A DNA stretch of 64,000 nt from contig JADKCG010000002.1 in assembly GCA_016714745.1 (NCBI GenBank), positions 114,656 to 178,655 on the forward strand, read 5' to 3'. The DNA is from Elusimicrobiota bacterium (GTDB taxonomy: Bacteria; Elusimicrobiota; Elusimicrobia; FEN-1173). This document shows positions 1 to 9,891 of this stretch, in pieces; positions within the stretch are counted from its first letter, which is position 1; each line of letters begins with the position of its first letter. Under the pieces are notes generated by a model. It worked only from the letters and a program-made list of their open reading frames with translations, was not told where the DNA came from and searched no databases. A program made the position numbers and the translations under genes.

Positions 1-980
1 GTGGAGGAAAAGATGTGTCCTCCCGCTCCGTCCGACACAAAATAGAGAGCGTCCGTCGCGGCAGGAGCCAACGCGGCGGCCAGGGACTCCCGGCCCGGGC
101 TCGCGATGGGACCGGGGGGAAGGCCGTGACGGCGATACGTGTTGTAGGGAGAATCCACCAACAAATCTTTTTTATAGAGCGGGTTCTTCCATCCTCCTAG
201 AGCGTATTGCACGGTCGGATCACACTCCAGACGCATGCCTTTTTTTAGCCGATTGTGAAACACGGCAGACACTCGCTCCCGTTCCTCGCCCCGACTCGTT
301 TCCCGCTCAATCAGGGATGCCATTACCACCGCTTGACGCACCGTCCAGCGGCGTCCGTCCGCCAAGAGGAAACGACCCTCCGAGAGACCGTTGCTCGGGT
401 CTGAGGTCCCGTTGAGTAACCGAACGGATCCGGCCACCAATGCGGACCGAAACACATTTCGCCATTCGACGTTAAATCGTTCCCGTAAGACTCTCACCGG
501 TTCAGAGGGAGGCGAACCTGGGTCAAAGAAATAGGTGTCTGGAAAAAGGAATCCTTCCCAAGGAGTGGCTTCCTCCAAAAATTCATCGGCACGGCAAATC
601 CGGTGAGAGCCCAACCTCTCCGCCATCTGCCTCACCGCAAAACCTTCCGGGATCGTCACGCGCACGGTAGCCCCGCGACCAAGGAGGAGAGCCTGAAGAA
701 TCCGATCCGCCCGTTGATGGGCTGTGATCCGATAGATCCCGGCTTTCAGTTTCTGATCGGCTCGTGTCGATCGGGCGAGGAATTCCAACCACCCCGCCGA
801 TCGAACATGGCCGGCGGCACGCAATTGAAGCGCAATAACCCGGGCGCTTGCGCCGGGAGGAATCTCAACAAGACCCCCGCGGGAATCTCCCGGAGGACTA
901 TTCATCCAAAAAGAGAGAACCAAGACCAGGCTCGCCAACCCAATGAATAGGACACCACCGAGGCGAGCCGGGCGACCCAT
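1..980 (-). CDS. mltG: MltG-like endolytic transglycosylase (3' end outside window)
   Basis: An open frame runs from ATG at 980 to the left edge (326 codons) without a stop. Residues about 7-25 form an N-terminal membrane anchor. A LysM-like region follows, then the YceG/MltG catalytic domain with the ASLIERET motif, whose glutamate matches the catalytic Glu of the family, and the C-terminal signatures DPTVQYALGG and DSPYNTYRRHGLPPGPI. The family cleaves nascent glycan strands at the inner membrane and is thought to set strand length. The start ATG overlaps the ruvX stop (TGATG), so the two are translationally coupled, a common pairing. Only the last few residues are missing. Confidence 0.93.
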   Translation of the reverse strand, partial: MGRPARLGGVLFIGLASLVLVLSFWMNSPPGDSRGGLVEIPPGASARVIALQLRAAGHVRSAGWLEFLARSTRADQKLKAGIYRITAHQRADRILQALLLGRGATVRVTIPEGFAVRQMAERLGSHRICRADEFLEEATPWEGFLFPDTYFFDPGSPPSEPVRVLRERFNVEWRNVFRSALVAGSVRLLNGTSDPSNGLSEGRFLLADGRRWTVRQAVVMASLIERETSRGEERERVSAVFHNRLKKGMRLECDPTVQYALGGWKNPLYKKDLLVDSPYNTYRRHGLPPGPIASPGRESLAAALAPAATDALYFVSDGAGGHIFSS

Positions 981-1399
981 CAAGGGAGACCTGCTCTTCT
1001 GTCAAGAAAAGATTGAAGGAGGAGGGCCGCGGCGGCACGGTCCACACGGCCTTTCTCCCGGGAGGAACCGCCCCCCTCCCGAAGACGGCCCTGGGCCTCC
1101 CAACTGGAAAGACGCTCGTCCCAAAAAGTGACCGGCAATCCCGCCGCTTCCAATTCCACAGCAAATTTTCGAACGGCGTCCGCACTCTCGCCTTCCGTTC
1201 CATTCATATTCTTCGGCAATCCGAGGACCACGGCCGTCGCTCCCCGTTCCCGCGCCAGACCCACCAACGATTGCACAAGCCCCGCCAAGGATTTGGGTTC
1301 TAGGGTTGACAAAGGATGGGCCATTCTCCCTAACTCATCCGAAATAGCCACCCCGACCCGACGACGCCCCCAATCCACACCCAGATAAACGTTTTTCAC
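980..1399 (-). CDS. ruvX: RuvX/YqgF-family putative pre-16S rRNA nuclease
   Basis: 139 aa, normal length for the YqgF family. The RNase H-like fold shows the first acidic residue in LGVDWGRRRVGVA, the GLPKNMNGTEG loop, the DERLSSWEA motif, and the last acidic residue in RVDRAAAALLLQSFLD. Homologues are implicated in processing the 5' end of 16S rRNA; an older proposal was Holliday junction resolution. It lies directly upstream of mltG with overlapping stop and start codons, and 57 bases after the large fusion gene, so it is probably part of the same leftward transcript. Confidence 0.93.
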   Translation of the reverse strand: MKNVYLGVDWGRRRVGVAISDELGRMAHPLSTLEPKSLAGLVQSLVGLARERGATAVVLGLPKNMNGTEGESADAVRKFAVELEAAGLPVTFWDERLSSWEAQGRLREGGGSSREKGRVDRAAAALLLQSFLDRRAGLP

Positions 1400-1456
1400 C
1401 GGAACAAAATATCAAAGCCCCTGACCAGCCGCAATGGCCCCACGGTTGCCCCCGCC

Positions 1457-4159
1457 TCAGGCCTCTGATTCAAACCGAACGATGACTTTATCCGTAGGAC
1501 TGCTTTCTGCGAGGTCCGCATAAAATGAGTCGAGGGCCACGCTGTGGCGTTTTTCAACTTGTATGCGGCGAATTTTTAGGTTGGGGGTCAGTTCACCGAC
1601 CAACGGAGAAAAGCCCTTTGCCAAAATAAGAACAGCCGCCAATCGTTCGTGGTGCGGCAGAACGGCGTTTTTTTCGATGATCAATTTGGCCAACCGGTCG
1701 CCGTCCCGGGACGTTCCCGGAACGAGCCCCATCACCGCAACCAATCGCGGCCGACCATGTCCGACAATCACGACTTGGTCAATGCCCGGGGTGTCACGAA
1801 AGTGCGCCTCTAAAGCCGGGAGGGCGATCCGACGGCCGTGGGAGGTTTTGATCACTTCGGACCGGCGACCGATCAGATAAAGATAGCCCTCTTCGTCAAA
1901 TCGTCCCAAATCACCGGTGGGCCACCATCCGGCCGGCGTCAGTGGGGGGGGGGCCCACGTTTCCGATTTATGGAGAAAAGGGCCTCGCACCAATACTTCC
2001 CCGTCCTCGGCGAGGTGGACCTCTTGGCCTGGGAACGGTTTTCCCACGCTCCCGATCCGATAGTTGCCGGGAGGGTTCACGGCCACGGGCAAAATAATCT
2101 CTGACACTCCGTAAGATTCGTGAATCGGCATTCCGATCGCTTCAAAAAATCCCAAAACCTCGGGAGAACACGGGGCCGATCCGCTGATCACCAACCGCAA
2201 CCGCCCCCCCCACACCCGCCTCAGCCATCGAAAAATCAAAAGGTCCCACATTCCGCAAACAATGCGCGGGGTCCATCCGACGCGGTGGCCCGCTCGTCTG
2301 CGCGAATGAACCTGTTGGGCGAACCGAAGGGCATTGTTAAAGATCCACCGGGCGGGTCGAGGAAGGACAGAGAGAACACCCTGGCGCCCTTTCTCAAAAA
2401 AGCGGGGGACACCGATGAGGAGAGTCGGCTTCACCTGAGTGAGCGCCGTCATGATCTCCCGAGGATTGGCCAGATACATGCAGGGGACTTTCCGTTCCAT
2501 GGCCACCAAATTAAAAATTCGTTGGAAAAGGTTCGAGAGGGGGAGCCACGACAACGCCAGATCTTTTGGCCCAAACTTATTAAAGACCTGGGCCAAGGAT
2601 CGCCGCACCTGGGAAAACTGCCCGTGCGTATAGGCCAACCCTTTGGGCTTCCCAGTCGTGCCCGAAGTGAAAATAATGGCGGCAGGGTCTTCTGGACGAA
2701 CTCGCTCGATGGGAGGAATTCTCGCGTCTTGGGCGGATTCCGATAACTCCGACCACGGCATCACACGCGGACGATGGACAGAATCTTTGGGCGGGTTTTC
2801 CCGCGTCAGAATCCACGCGAAACCGTCCCGCGTCATGGGGTCCCACTCTTTCATGTCGTCCAACCGTTGGATAATTAATCCCGTGCATTGGGAACGTTTA
2901 ATAATGTCCGCGATTCCCTCCGGTGACATGAAAGGATCGAGGCCAACGACAATCCCGCCCGCCCAATGGATGCCAAACTGAGCCATCTCCCAGGCCAGGC
3001 TGTTGGGCATCAGAATCCCCACCCGATCGCCGGGGCGCATTCCGAGCCACGCCAGACCTCGCGCAAGATCCCTCGCCCCATCGTATAGCTCTTGCCAAGA
3101 GACAGACCGTCGGCCCCGTTCGGTTGGTTCAAACCCAAACCGAACGTCGGGCGACCGGCGGGCTTTCCCCAGAAGAAAACCGGGCAAGGTCTCTGGTTCC
3201 GGGAAAGGAACGACGGATTCGGACACAGGAGCCAGGGCTACTGAGGGAAAGAGTGCCCGGAGAAGGCGGAACAATTGGCCGTTCTCATTCACCAGCCCAA
3301 ACCCGACCCCAGGCGAAGGATCTGGTCTTGGGGGAGCCACCCAATGGGCCTGGAAGAGCGGGATGCCCCGAGAGACAACACTCTGAACCTCTTTCCCAAA
3401 AAACGATTGAACCGCGCCCTTTAATTCCCGAAAAGTCCAAGCGGCTTTCAGGGAATTGACGGAATCGAGGCGAAAAGATTCCGGAGCGTCTGGGGAAAAG
3501 ACAGCGGGGTAGAGTTGAATGGTCCTTTCGCGACGCGGACGAGCCAAATCAAAAAACCAAACGGAGGCGCCCGTGCGACGGCGAACTTTCGCGATCTCAT
3601 CCAAAGCGTCGTCCCTCAACGCCGCTGTTGGCAGGTGATGCAGGGAAAAAAGGCTAACCACGACATCCACCTCGGGCGGGACCTCGGCGGAGAACTTTGT
3701 CATGTCCCCCACACGCAGACTGACCCGAGAGGAAAGACCTTTCTCGCGAAAGTTCTCGTTTCCGACAAACACCATGCGAGGGGAAAGATCGAACCCCAGC
3801 CCGTGGAGATCCGGGCGCAAGGTAGCCAGATGGGTTAAGAACCGGCCCGTGCCGCACCCCAAATCGATCACCAACCCGTTCCGGGGAACCAGGAGGGAAA
3901 CAGCCCGCGCTGCAAAGTGATACACGGGGTCTATCGGCCCTTCAAACTCGCCTTGGTGATCCCACGCCCGAACTTGATCCACCGAATCCATTACGGCCCC
4001 CGGTTCCGGTTCCCTCTGGAGGCGGCGGGGGAAGACGCTCTCCAATACAAGCATTCGAATCAACCCCAGCGCTTGGGACACCGCGCCGCCGGAAAGCATC
4101 CCCGCCGGCGCTTTTTGGACCCATCCGCCCGTGAGCCTCTGTTGTGAATCCGATTTCAA
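1457..4159 (-). CDS. Fusion protein: SAM methyltransferase plus long-chain acyl-CoA/AMP ligase
   Basis: 900 aa in a single uninterrupted frame. Residues about 60-275 are a class I SAM-dependent methyltransferase with the SAM-binding motif VIDLGCGTG (97-105). Residues about 310-900 are an ANL-superfamily adenylating enzyme most like long-chain acyl-CoA synthetases: phosphate-binding loop IIFTSGTTGKPKG (495-507), A5-type motif HESYGVSEI, A7/A8 region GWWPTGDLGRFDEEGYLYLIGR, and a C-terminal subdomain. No carrier domain is visible, so product release as an acyl-CoA is the simplest reading. The substrate cannot be told. Its start overlaps the upstream response-regulator stop (ATGA). The first 55 residues are low complexity; Met57 is an alternative start. 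Confidence 0.8.
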   Translation of the reverse strand: MKSDSQQRLTGGWVQKAPAGMLSGGAVSQALGLIRMLVLESVFPRRLQREPEPGAVMDSVDQVRAWDHQGEFEGPIDPVYHFAARAVSLLVPRNGLVIDLGCGTGRFLTHLATLRPDLHGLGFDLSPRMVFVGNENFREKGLSSRVSLRVGDMTKFSAEVPPEVDVVVSLFSLHHLPTAALRDDALDEIAKVRRRTGASVWFFDLARPRRERTIQLYPAVFSPDAPESFRLDSVNSLKAAWTFRELKGAVQSFFGKEVQSVVSRGIPLFQAHWVAPPRPDPSPGVGFGLVNENGQLFRLLRALFPSVALAPVSESVVPFPEPETLPGFLLGKARRSPDVRFGFEPTERGRRSVSWQELYDGARDLARGLAWLGMRPGDRVGILMPNSLAWEMAQFGIHWAGGIVVGLDPFMSPEGIADIIKRSQCTGLIIQRLDDMKEWDPMTRDGFAWILTRENPPKDSVHRPRVMPWSELSESAQDARIPPIERVRPEDPAAIIFTSGTTGKPKGLAYTHGQFSQVRRSLAQVFNKFGPKDLALSWLPLSNLFQRIFNLVAMERKVPCMYLANPREIMTALTQVKPTLLIGVPRFFEKGRQGVLSVLPRPARWIFNNALRFAQQVHSRRRAGHRVGWTPRIVCGMWDLLIFRWLRRVWGGRLRLVISGSAPCSPEVLGFFEAIGMPIHESYGVSEIILPVAVNPPGNYRIGSVGKPFPGQEVHLAEDGEVLVRGPFLHKSETWAPPPLTPAGWWPTGDLGRFDEEGYLYLIGRRSEVIKTSHGRRIALPALEAHFRDTPGIDQVVIVGHGRPRLVAVMGLVPGTSRDGDRLAKLIIEKNAVLPHHERLAAVLILAKGFSPLVGELTPNLKIRRIQVEKRHSVALDSFYADLAESSPTDKVIVRFESEA

Positions 4160-4845
4160 GGGGTTCCCTCGCCTAGAAAATACCCCTCCATCCCTCGTGC
4201 TTGGATAAAGGGTCCGTAGGGTCCCAACCGCTCGCGCAGGGTGTTGATCGACGTGTCAACCGCGGTGCCTGGAACGGGAGATTCATCGTCATTGACCGAT
4301 CGAAAAAGACGTTCGTAGGGAACAACTTTTCCCGAATTTTTTAACAAGGTCACCAACAGATCGAGTTCTTTTCGTCGGAGCGGGATCGGAACACCGTCCA
4401 CCTCGGCGCGCCGAGATTCCAAGTCCACGGAGATCCCTCTCCATTGGATCAACACGGAAGTGACCGGGGTACTGGAGGCCCGGCGAAGCAGTGCTTCCAC
4501 GCGGGCCAGGAATTCTGCGGGTTCAAATGGTTTGGTGATGTAATCGTCCCCCCCGGTTTTGAGGCCCTCCACTTTGTCCTGGGTTTTCGTAAGAGAGGTG
4601 AGGAGCAGGATCGGGAGGGCCCGCGTCCGGGGATCGCTCCTAAGAATCTCGCAAAATTTGAACCCAGAAATCCCCGGCAATCGAATATCGACCACCACCA
4701 GATCAGGGGTTTCTTTGAAGACCACAGTCAGAGCCTCTTCGGCGGAGTCCACATCCAACACCCGATATCCGGCGCGTGTTAATAAAACCCGGGTGGTCAA
4801 TCGCATATCCGGATCATCTTCCACAAAAAGGATGAATTGTTTCAT
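4156..4845 (-). CDS. OmpR-type response regulator
   Basis: 229 aa. The receiver domain (1-120) has the acidic pair ED10-D11, phosphoacceptor Asp53 in LVVVDIRLPG, the switch Thr in LLLTS and Lys in ITKPFEP. The C-terminal half is a winged-helix domain (about 135-225, RRKELDLLVTLL then GTAVDTSINTLRERLGPYG). It overlaps the kinase gene upstream (ATGA at 4842-4845) and the ligase fusion downstream (ATGA at 4156-4159), so all three should be made from one message. The signal and target genes are unknown. Confidence 0.9.
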   Translation of the reverse strand: MKQFILFVEDDPDMRLTTRVLLTRAGYRVLDVDSAEEALTVVFKETPDLVVVDIRLPGISGFKFCEILRSDPRTRALPILLLTSLTKTQDKVEGLKTGGDDYITKPFEPAEFLARVEALLRRASSTPVTSVLIQWRGISVDLESRRAEVDGVPIPLRRKELDLLVTLLKNSGKVVPYERLFRSVNDDESPVPGTAVDTSINTLRERLGPYGPFIQARGMEGYFLGEGTP

Positions 4846-6227
4846 GCGTTCCCCTTGGCTGTTGGAAGTGTGAAAAAGAGGGCGGTCCCTTTTCCCAGCG
4901 TGGTCTCCACACGCAAACGTCCGCCGTGACCTTCCACTAAACTCTTAACAATGGAAAGCCCCATTCCCGATCCTTCTTGGGGTCCGGTGTTCTGAGTTCG
5001 AACCGGGTCAAACAGGCGGGACAATCGTTCGGGATCAATACCGTGCCCGGTGTCTTTGACACAAAATTCAACCCATCCGGTCCCCAGGGGGACCGCAGAC
5101 AGCGTGATCGTTTCTCCGCGGCGCGTAAACTTAAAGGCGTTGGCAATGAGGTTGAGAAAAATGCGCAGGGTCTTTTCCTCATCCGCCTCTAAGAAAGGAA
5201 TCCCCTCGGGGAAACTGACCGAAAAGGATTTGGCCGCTTCTTCCGCCAAGGGGGTGTAGAGACGGGCCAATTCCTCCACCATGGGGACAACGGAGAAGAC
5301 CGCTTTTCGGAAGGGAAGATTCCCCTCGCGCAATTGGGCCACATCCAAAATATTGTTGACCATAACCCGCAAACGAAGAGCCGCCCGTTCAATGGACTCG
5401 ACCAACGTCACGTCATCTCCCGCGGGGTTCCCCGCCCGCAACACTTTGGCGGCGGTGCTGATGGCGCTTAATGGATTGCGCAGGTCGTGGGAGATGCTGT
5501 ACAGAATTCGCTCTTTCATCGCATCGAGATCACGCAACTGGAGAGCCATGGCGTTAAACTCTTTGGCCAACCCTCGCAACTCTCCGGGAGCCTTTTCGGA
5601 CACGCGGGTGTCTCGGGCCCCCGCCCCAATTTGGCGAACACCCACCGCCAAGGAATGAATCGGGCGGGTCAGCGTGCGGGCGGCCAACAACGAAAGACCA
5701 ATGGCCAGGGCCAACGCGACCCCTGCCAACCAAGCGAATCGATGAGCGGTGGATTTCAATGTTTGGCGAAGGTCCCGGAGGATCCGATCCCCGTCGTACA
5801 CCATGCGAGCGGTGGCCACCCATTTGCCCTGATCAAGTATCGGGACCCTGTATTCCCACGCGCCTTTCCCTTTGGGTCCTTGAATCCATTCTTTTTCCGG
5901 GCTCACGGGGATCCACGACGAGCGCTTTCCCCGCTTGGCCAGATCGGTGTGCATAATCAGATGGCCCCGAGGATCCACGCAAGAGGCTTCCCTGAACGAG
6001 GTCTCCGCTTTAAGTCTGTTCATAAAATCAATCAATCCCAATTCATCCCGTGACAAAAGGGCATCGTTACACGCCAGCGCCAGATGCTCAGCCGTGATCC
6101 AGTGGGCCTTTCCTGTTTCCTGAATCAAATGTTGACGCTCCGCCCACAAAAGCGCGCCCGAATAACCCGTGAGCAGGAAGATCGTGAGCCCCCCAATGGC
6201 AATGGCAAAACGGCTTGCGAGATTCAT
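4842..6227 (-). CDS. Membrane sensor histidine kinase (HAMP-HisKA-HATPase)
   Basis: 461 aa. A membrane helix at about 8-28, an extracytoplasmic sensing region (30-163), a second helix at about 164-184, a HAMP domain (185-238), a dimerisation domain with phosphoacceptor His247 in ISHDLRNPLSAIS, and an ATPase domain with the N box (FLNLIANAFKFT), G1 (DTGHGID) and G2 (GSGMGLSIVKSLV). It autophosphorylates and should pass phosphate to the regulator encoded immediately downstream, with which it overlaps by four bases. It also overlaps the TPR gene upstream by four bases. Confidence 0.92.
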   Translation of the reverse strand: MNLASRFAIAIGGLTIFLLTGYSGALLWAERQHLIQETGKAHWITAEHLALACNDALLSRDELGLIDFMNRLKAETSFREASCVDPRGHLIMHTDLAKRGKRSSWIPVSPEKEWIQGPKGKGAWEYRVPILDQGKWVATARMVYDGDRILRDLRQTLKSTAHRFAWLAGVALALAIGLSLLAARTLTRPIHSLAVGVRQIGAGARDTRVSEKAPGELRGLAKEFNAMALQLRDLDAMKERILYSISHDLRNPLSAISTAAKVLRAGNPAGDDVTLVESIERAALRLRVMVNNILDVAQLREGNLPFRKAVFSVVPMVEELARLYTPLAEEAAKSFSVSFPEGIPFLEADEEKTLRIFLNLIANAFKFTRRGETITLSAVPLGTGWVEFCVKDTGHGIDPERLSRLFDPVRTQNTGPQEGSGMGLSIVKSLVEGHGGRLRVETTLGKGTALFFTLPTAKGNA

Positions 6228-7438
6228 GGGCGATTTTTTAGCTGGCGCATGACTCGCTCCAAGGCCCGGGCCGCCATCTCATCGGCGGGGGCCAGGGCCA
6301 CGCTCCGCTCAAAAGCTTTCTGAGCCGCCACCAGATCCCCTCGGGAATATTCCATGAGCCCCCGGGAATAGTATTCCGACGCCCGTTCTCGCTCCTGGGC
6401 GGAAGGCCCCGTGGCGGGAACATTCGCCGGTTTGGCGGGGGATGTCCCCCACGCATGGGAGAGCCGCCCTAAATTTTCCCGAGCTTCGGTGTTGAGCGGG
6501 TCCTCCTTCAACACCGCCAGCCATTCTCGCACCGCGTCGGCCTGCCGCCCTTGGGCTTGCGCCTCACGAGCGCGGCCTAAGCGGCGGCCCAGGTCTTCTC
6601 GATTGGTTTCTTTCTGAAGAATTTCCTCAATCCGTTTGGCCTCGTCCACAGCAAACCGGTTCACCGGGTCTAACTTTGCGCTTTCACGGTAGAGTGCCAG
6701 GGCGGCCCGATAATCGCCCGCCAAATAGTGTTGTTCGGCCAACGCCATTTTTCCTCGGGCCATGGCGCGCCGCTCCTCTTTTTTCCGTGCCCCCTCGGTT
6801 TCGCGCACAATCTCCGCCAATCGCGCGTCCGTGGGTTCAAGATCCAACGCTTTTTTCCATTCGGAAAGAGCCCCGTTCCTATCCACCCGCTCATAGGCCA
6901 AAAACCCAGCCACGCGATGAACATCCGCTTCTCCCGGAAGTCTCCCGGCGGCCGCCCCGGACGACAAGGAAACGCTCAGGTCCCGAACATAATTCTTGAT
7001 GCGCACCCCCTTAGCATCGTCCGGCAGGGTGATTTGCAATTGGAGGTCTAACCCACGGCAGGTGTGAAGGAGCGATTCCGGCGTGGTCCGCCAGTTGTGT
7101 TCGTACGACGCACGCAGGCTGTCCAAGGCCCGTCGGGTCTCTTTCTCCCGCGCCGCCAACACCCGTTGGGCATTGTCCACCGCCGGGCCTCGGTCTTCCC
7201 GGGCCAGGGCGTCCAATTCCCGCTCCTGTTTTTCAATGGCGCGCGATGTGGTGTCCATTCGATTTAATGCGCCCAAATTTCCCGGACGTTCGGACAAAAC
7301 ATCCAACAACGCCTCCATAGCGCCCGCCAGGTCCCCTTGGGCCTGGCGTTCCGACCATAAACGGTAGAGAGGATCCTCCTCCGCCCGAAGCGTGAAGGCA
7401 CAGAGAAGAAGAACCGTTATCGCGGCGAGTCGTTCCAT
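6224..7438 (-). CDS. Secreted TPR-repeat protein
   Basis: 404 aa. The signal peptide is MERLAAITVLLLCAFTLRA with cleavage near residue 19. Tetratricopeptide repeats occur at about 25-60, 150-190, 215-260, 280-320 and 350-400 (for example the AEQHYLAGDYRAALALYRE type), with a coiled-coil stretch at 65-110 (REKETRRALDSLRASYEHN). TPR proteins are scaffolds, so a role in assembling the secreted or outer-membrane components encoded beside it is likely but unproven. It overlaps the PorV-like gene by 22 bases and the kinase gene by four. Confidence 0.75.
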   Translation of the reverse strand: MERLAAITVLLLCAFTLRAEEDPLYRLWSERQAQGDLAGAMEALLDVLSERPGNLGALNRMDTTSRAIEKQERELDALAREDRGPAVDNAQRVLAAREKETRRALDSLRASYEHNWRTTPESLLHTCRGLDLQLQITLPDDAKGVRIKNYVRDLSVSLSSGAAAGRLPGEADVHRVAGFLAYERVDRNGALSEWKKALDLEPTDARLAEIVRETEGARKKEERRAMARGKMALAEQHYLAGDYRAALALYRESAKLDPVNRFAVDEAKRIEEILQKETNREDLGRRLGRAREAQAQGRQADAVREWLAVLKEDPLNTEARENLGRLSHAWGTSPAKPANVPATGPSAQERERASEYYSRGLMEYSRGDLVAAQKAFERSVALAPADEMAARALERVMRQLKNRP

Positions 7439-8765
7439 GTCTTTTGAAGTTTTTGGTTGGCTTCCCGAAGTTTTAGAAGCGCTTTGGCGTGGTGGGGGTC
7501 CGCCGCTAAGGCGCGGTTAAACGACACCACCGCCCGGGCAAAATCTTCCTGGCGAAAATAGTCCATCCCTTTTTCATAATAGGCCTCCGCTGGGTTTCCA
7601 AACCGCCAAGCGATCCCCACATGGTGCGTGTTCCCCAAATCCCCCAACGGCGCAAACGCGTAATCCAATGAGAGATCCCCCGCCCGGAACCCCAAACCGT
7701 AGGTGAAGGGGCTTTCCAGACTGTGGTCATACCCCAACCGAAAAAAAGCCGCCCCGCCCGACGCATATTCGATTCCCGCCAACGGACGGAAATCGCCACC
7801 CTGGGGCTGAACAAGATCCGCGGCGAGGGTCACCCGTTCGTCCCAAACGCCGGTGGCAAGTCCCAGTCGCATTTCGCGCGGGGGCCCTTCGCCCCCGGAC
7901 CATCCCACCCCCATCCGTCGCACAGAAAAACCGGCCCGGGCCTCATGGAAAATGGTCGGGGCCGCAATCCGTGCAAGGACGCCCACATCCACGAAAGCTC
8001 CCGCCGTGGATTGGTCATGAAGTTTCCGTTCGACGTGGTTCAGCGAGATCCCTCCCCACAATCGATCACGGAAAGATCCCCCCCCCGCCATTTGGTACCA
8101 ATCCTCCCGAGCGCCTATCTCTCCAAGAGAATTTCCCGCGGAATCGAGTCCAGGCAAAGTTCCATAATCCACACGAGACCACCGACCGGCCCACGTCCCC
8201 TTTTCTGTCGGCCAGGCAATGCCCAAGGAATCTCGCTCAATAGACTCCACGCCTTCGTGATGGGCAAACGTGGCTTCGCCCCGAGACAGCCGTCCCAGCC
8301 CAGCCGGGTTCAACACCCCGGAGGCGTGATCATCCCCCAAAGCCGTCCCAGCGCCGCCCAAAGCCATTGATCGCACCCCTGGCGGGGCGGAAAGCAAATC
8401 CCATTCCCCGGCCCCTTCCCCCGCCAAAGCTCCCACGGCCAAACAAACCCCCCATAGTGCAACCCCAATTTTTTTCATCGGAGAACCATCACTTTCCCTT
8501 TTTTCTCCGCCCCAGGGCTTTCCACATGGTAAACATAGACACCCGGCTCAACAGAATTTCCGGAACTGTTCTTGCCATCCCATTGAAGAAGTCCGTCCCC
8601 ATCCGTTTCTTCCAAGGACCGAACTTCCCGGCCCGACGAAGTAAAAACTCTGACCGTCGCGCGTTCAGCCAAATTGGCAAAAGTGATATGGGCGTCCGTC
8701 CCCTGGTGAAAAGGGTTCGGCGAAACACGCAGATCCTGAAGCGAAACGTCTTCCTGCCCCATGAC
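7403..8765. repeat. Segmental duplication, copy A (partner at 11396-12626)
   Basis: The sequence from GAGAAGAAGAA at 7403 to GCCCCATGAC at 8765 recurs at 11396-12626 almost base for base. It covers the end of the TPR gene, the whole PorV-like gene and the end of an FN3 gene. The partner lacks about 120-130 bases corresponding to 8203-8325. Around the PorV signal-peptide codons (8395-8510) the copies differ clearly, so the identity is patchy. Confidence 0.85.
7417..8478 (-). CDS. PorV/PorQ-like outer-membrane protein with C-terminal TPR
   Basis: 353 aa. The signal peptide is about 1-19 (MKKIGVALWGVCLAVGALA). The PorV-like N-terminal pattern PPGVRSMALGGAGTALGDD and LNPAGLGRL is followed by alternating beta-barrel strands and, from about residue 300, one TPR hairpin (AEAYYEKGMDYFRQEDFARA). 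PorV-family barrels act in type IX-like secretion as shuttle or attachment partners of proteins with C-terminal sorting domains, and the two genes directly upstream encode such proteins. Start and stop overlap the neighbours. A decayed, nearly identical copy lies at 11400-12340. Confidence 0.7.
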   Translation of the reverse strand: MKKIGVALWGVCLAVGALAGEGAGEWDLLSAPPGVRSMALGGAGTALGDDHASGVLNPAGLGRLSRGEATFAHHEGVESIERDSLGIAWPTEKGTWAGRWSRVDYGTLPGLDSAGNSLGEIGAREDWYQMAGGGSFRDRLWGGISLNHVERKLHDQSTAGAFVDVGVLARIAAPTIFHEARAGFSVRRMGVGWSGGEGPPREMRLGLATGVWDERVTLAADLVQPQGGDFRPLAGIEYASGGAAFFRLGYDHSLESPFTYGLGFRAGDLSLDYAFAPLGDLGNTHHVGIAWRFGNPAEAYYEKGMDYFRQEDFARAVVSFNRALAADPHHAKALLKLREANQKLQKTWNDSPR

Positions 8766-9891
8766 CGCCAAGGTCCCCAGTTCCTTGACGGTCGCCGTCA
8801 GCTTATTTCCTTCGATGCGCGAAGGGATTTTATTCCACACCCCCGCAACGGAGTCCAAACGATAAAAGCTTAGAGTTTCGACGCGAACAAGCCCGTTCCT
8901 GGAGTCAACTCGATCCCCCACGGTTGGCAGGGTATAGGTCAAGGTGCCTGGTTGTTCCAGCACCGGATCCAATTGTGCCGGGCAAGCACGGCTCGCTTGA
9001 ATTTCCACTAAACCCTTGGGCAGAGGCCGTCGACGGGAATCACCCTCATTTTCGAGTTTGGCGTTCGCGGCCGAAATTTTTTCTGGCAGGCTGGGAGAAT
9101 AAAGAGAGTTTTCCGATGGGGTCTCGTTGAATAGAATGTGGTCTTCCTCCTTTATTTCGCCTACCGCCAAAGACAATCTCCAGTGATTCTCTCCCCAAGA
9201 GTACGTGGAGGGAGGAGAAACAGTGGAGGCGGGGAGTGTTATCGTCGAACCAAGAAATAAAAAATCTGTAGGAGTCCCCGCTCGATTGATGGCCCGAACG
9301 CGTGCATAATATCGCGTTTCGGGTGACAAACAACCGACGGTCCCACTATCGGGATAACTCGTGTGGTCACCATATGGACCGGGGGTCATCAAAAGACATG
9401 GTATTGGACATCTGGATTTCGTAAAGAGTTCCCTTTGGATTTTTCAAGATAGGACCAACGGCCATGGTATCGGAATCCCATTGGAGCGAGAGGGCGCGAG
9501 ACCCCACCCCACTGAAGGACGGACCAAAAGCGAGAAGAACAGGGGGAGCCGCTAAGGATGTGAAGGTTGTTGTGTATACAAGAGATCCATCACTCGCAGA
9601 CTTTATATCCACCCGGTTTACACTGTTGAGGTAAAAAAATGTTACGGATTTTGTTTCGTCCATCGCCTTGACATTTTTAATGAACCCCATCTGAAAAGTT
9701 GGGGCGGGGACATAGATCAGATCCAGATCCAAAAATAATTCCGCAGGGCACTCGTTCGTCCAATTCAACACAAATTGATCAAAGCGCGTTTGGACAACAT
9801 GCGGGTCCAAAATGCAGGAAAACACCGTTGAAGCACCTCCCATTATCACGGAGACGAGACCCCCTGTCCGAATGAGACTTGACTGTCTCAT
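8475..9891 (-). CDS. Secreted FN3 protein with PNPF/FlgD-like C-terminal domain (one frameshift)
   Basis: Two overlapping frames (9367-9891 and 8475-9392) together match the full length of the paralogue at 9888-11282, so this is one gene of about 470 codons with a single indel near 9380, at a run of five G/C bases. It has an N-terminal signal region, a fibronectin type III-like segment ending in CLSPETRYYARVRAINRAG, and a C-terminal domain beginning SPNPFHQG and continuing FTSSGREVRSL, QWDGKNSSGNSVEPGVYVY, similar to type IX secretion sorting or FlgD Ig-like domains. Its last ~70 codons are nearly identical to those of the gene at 12337-13758. The break may be a sequencing error. Confidence 0.7.
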
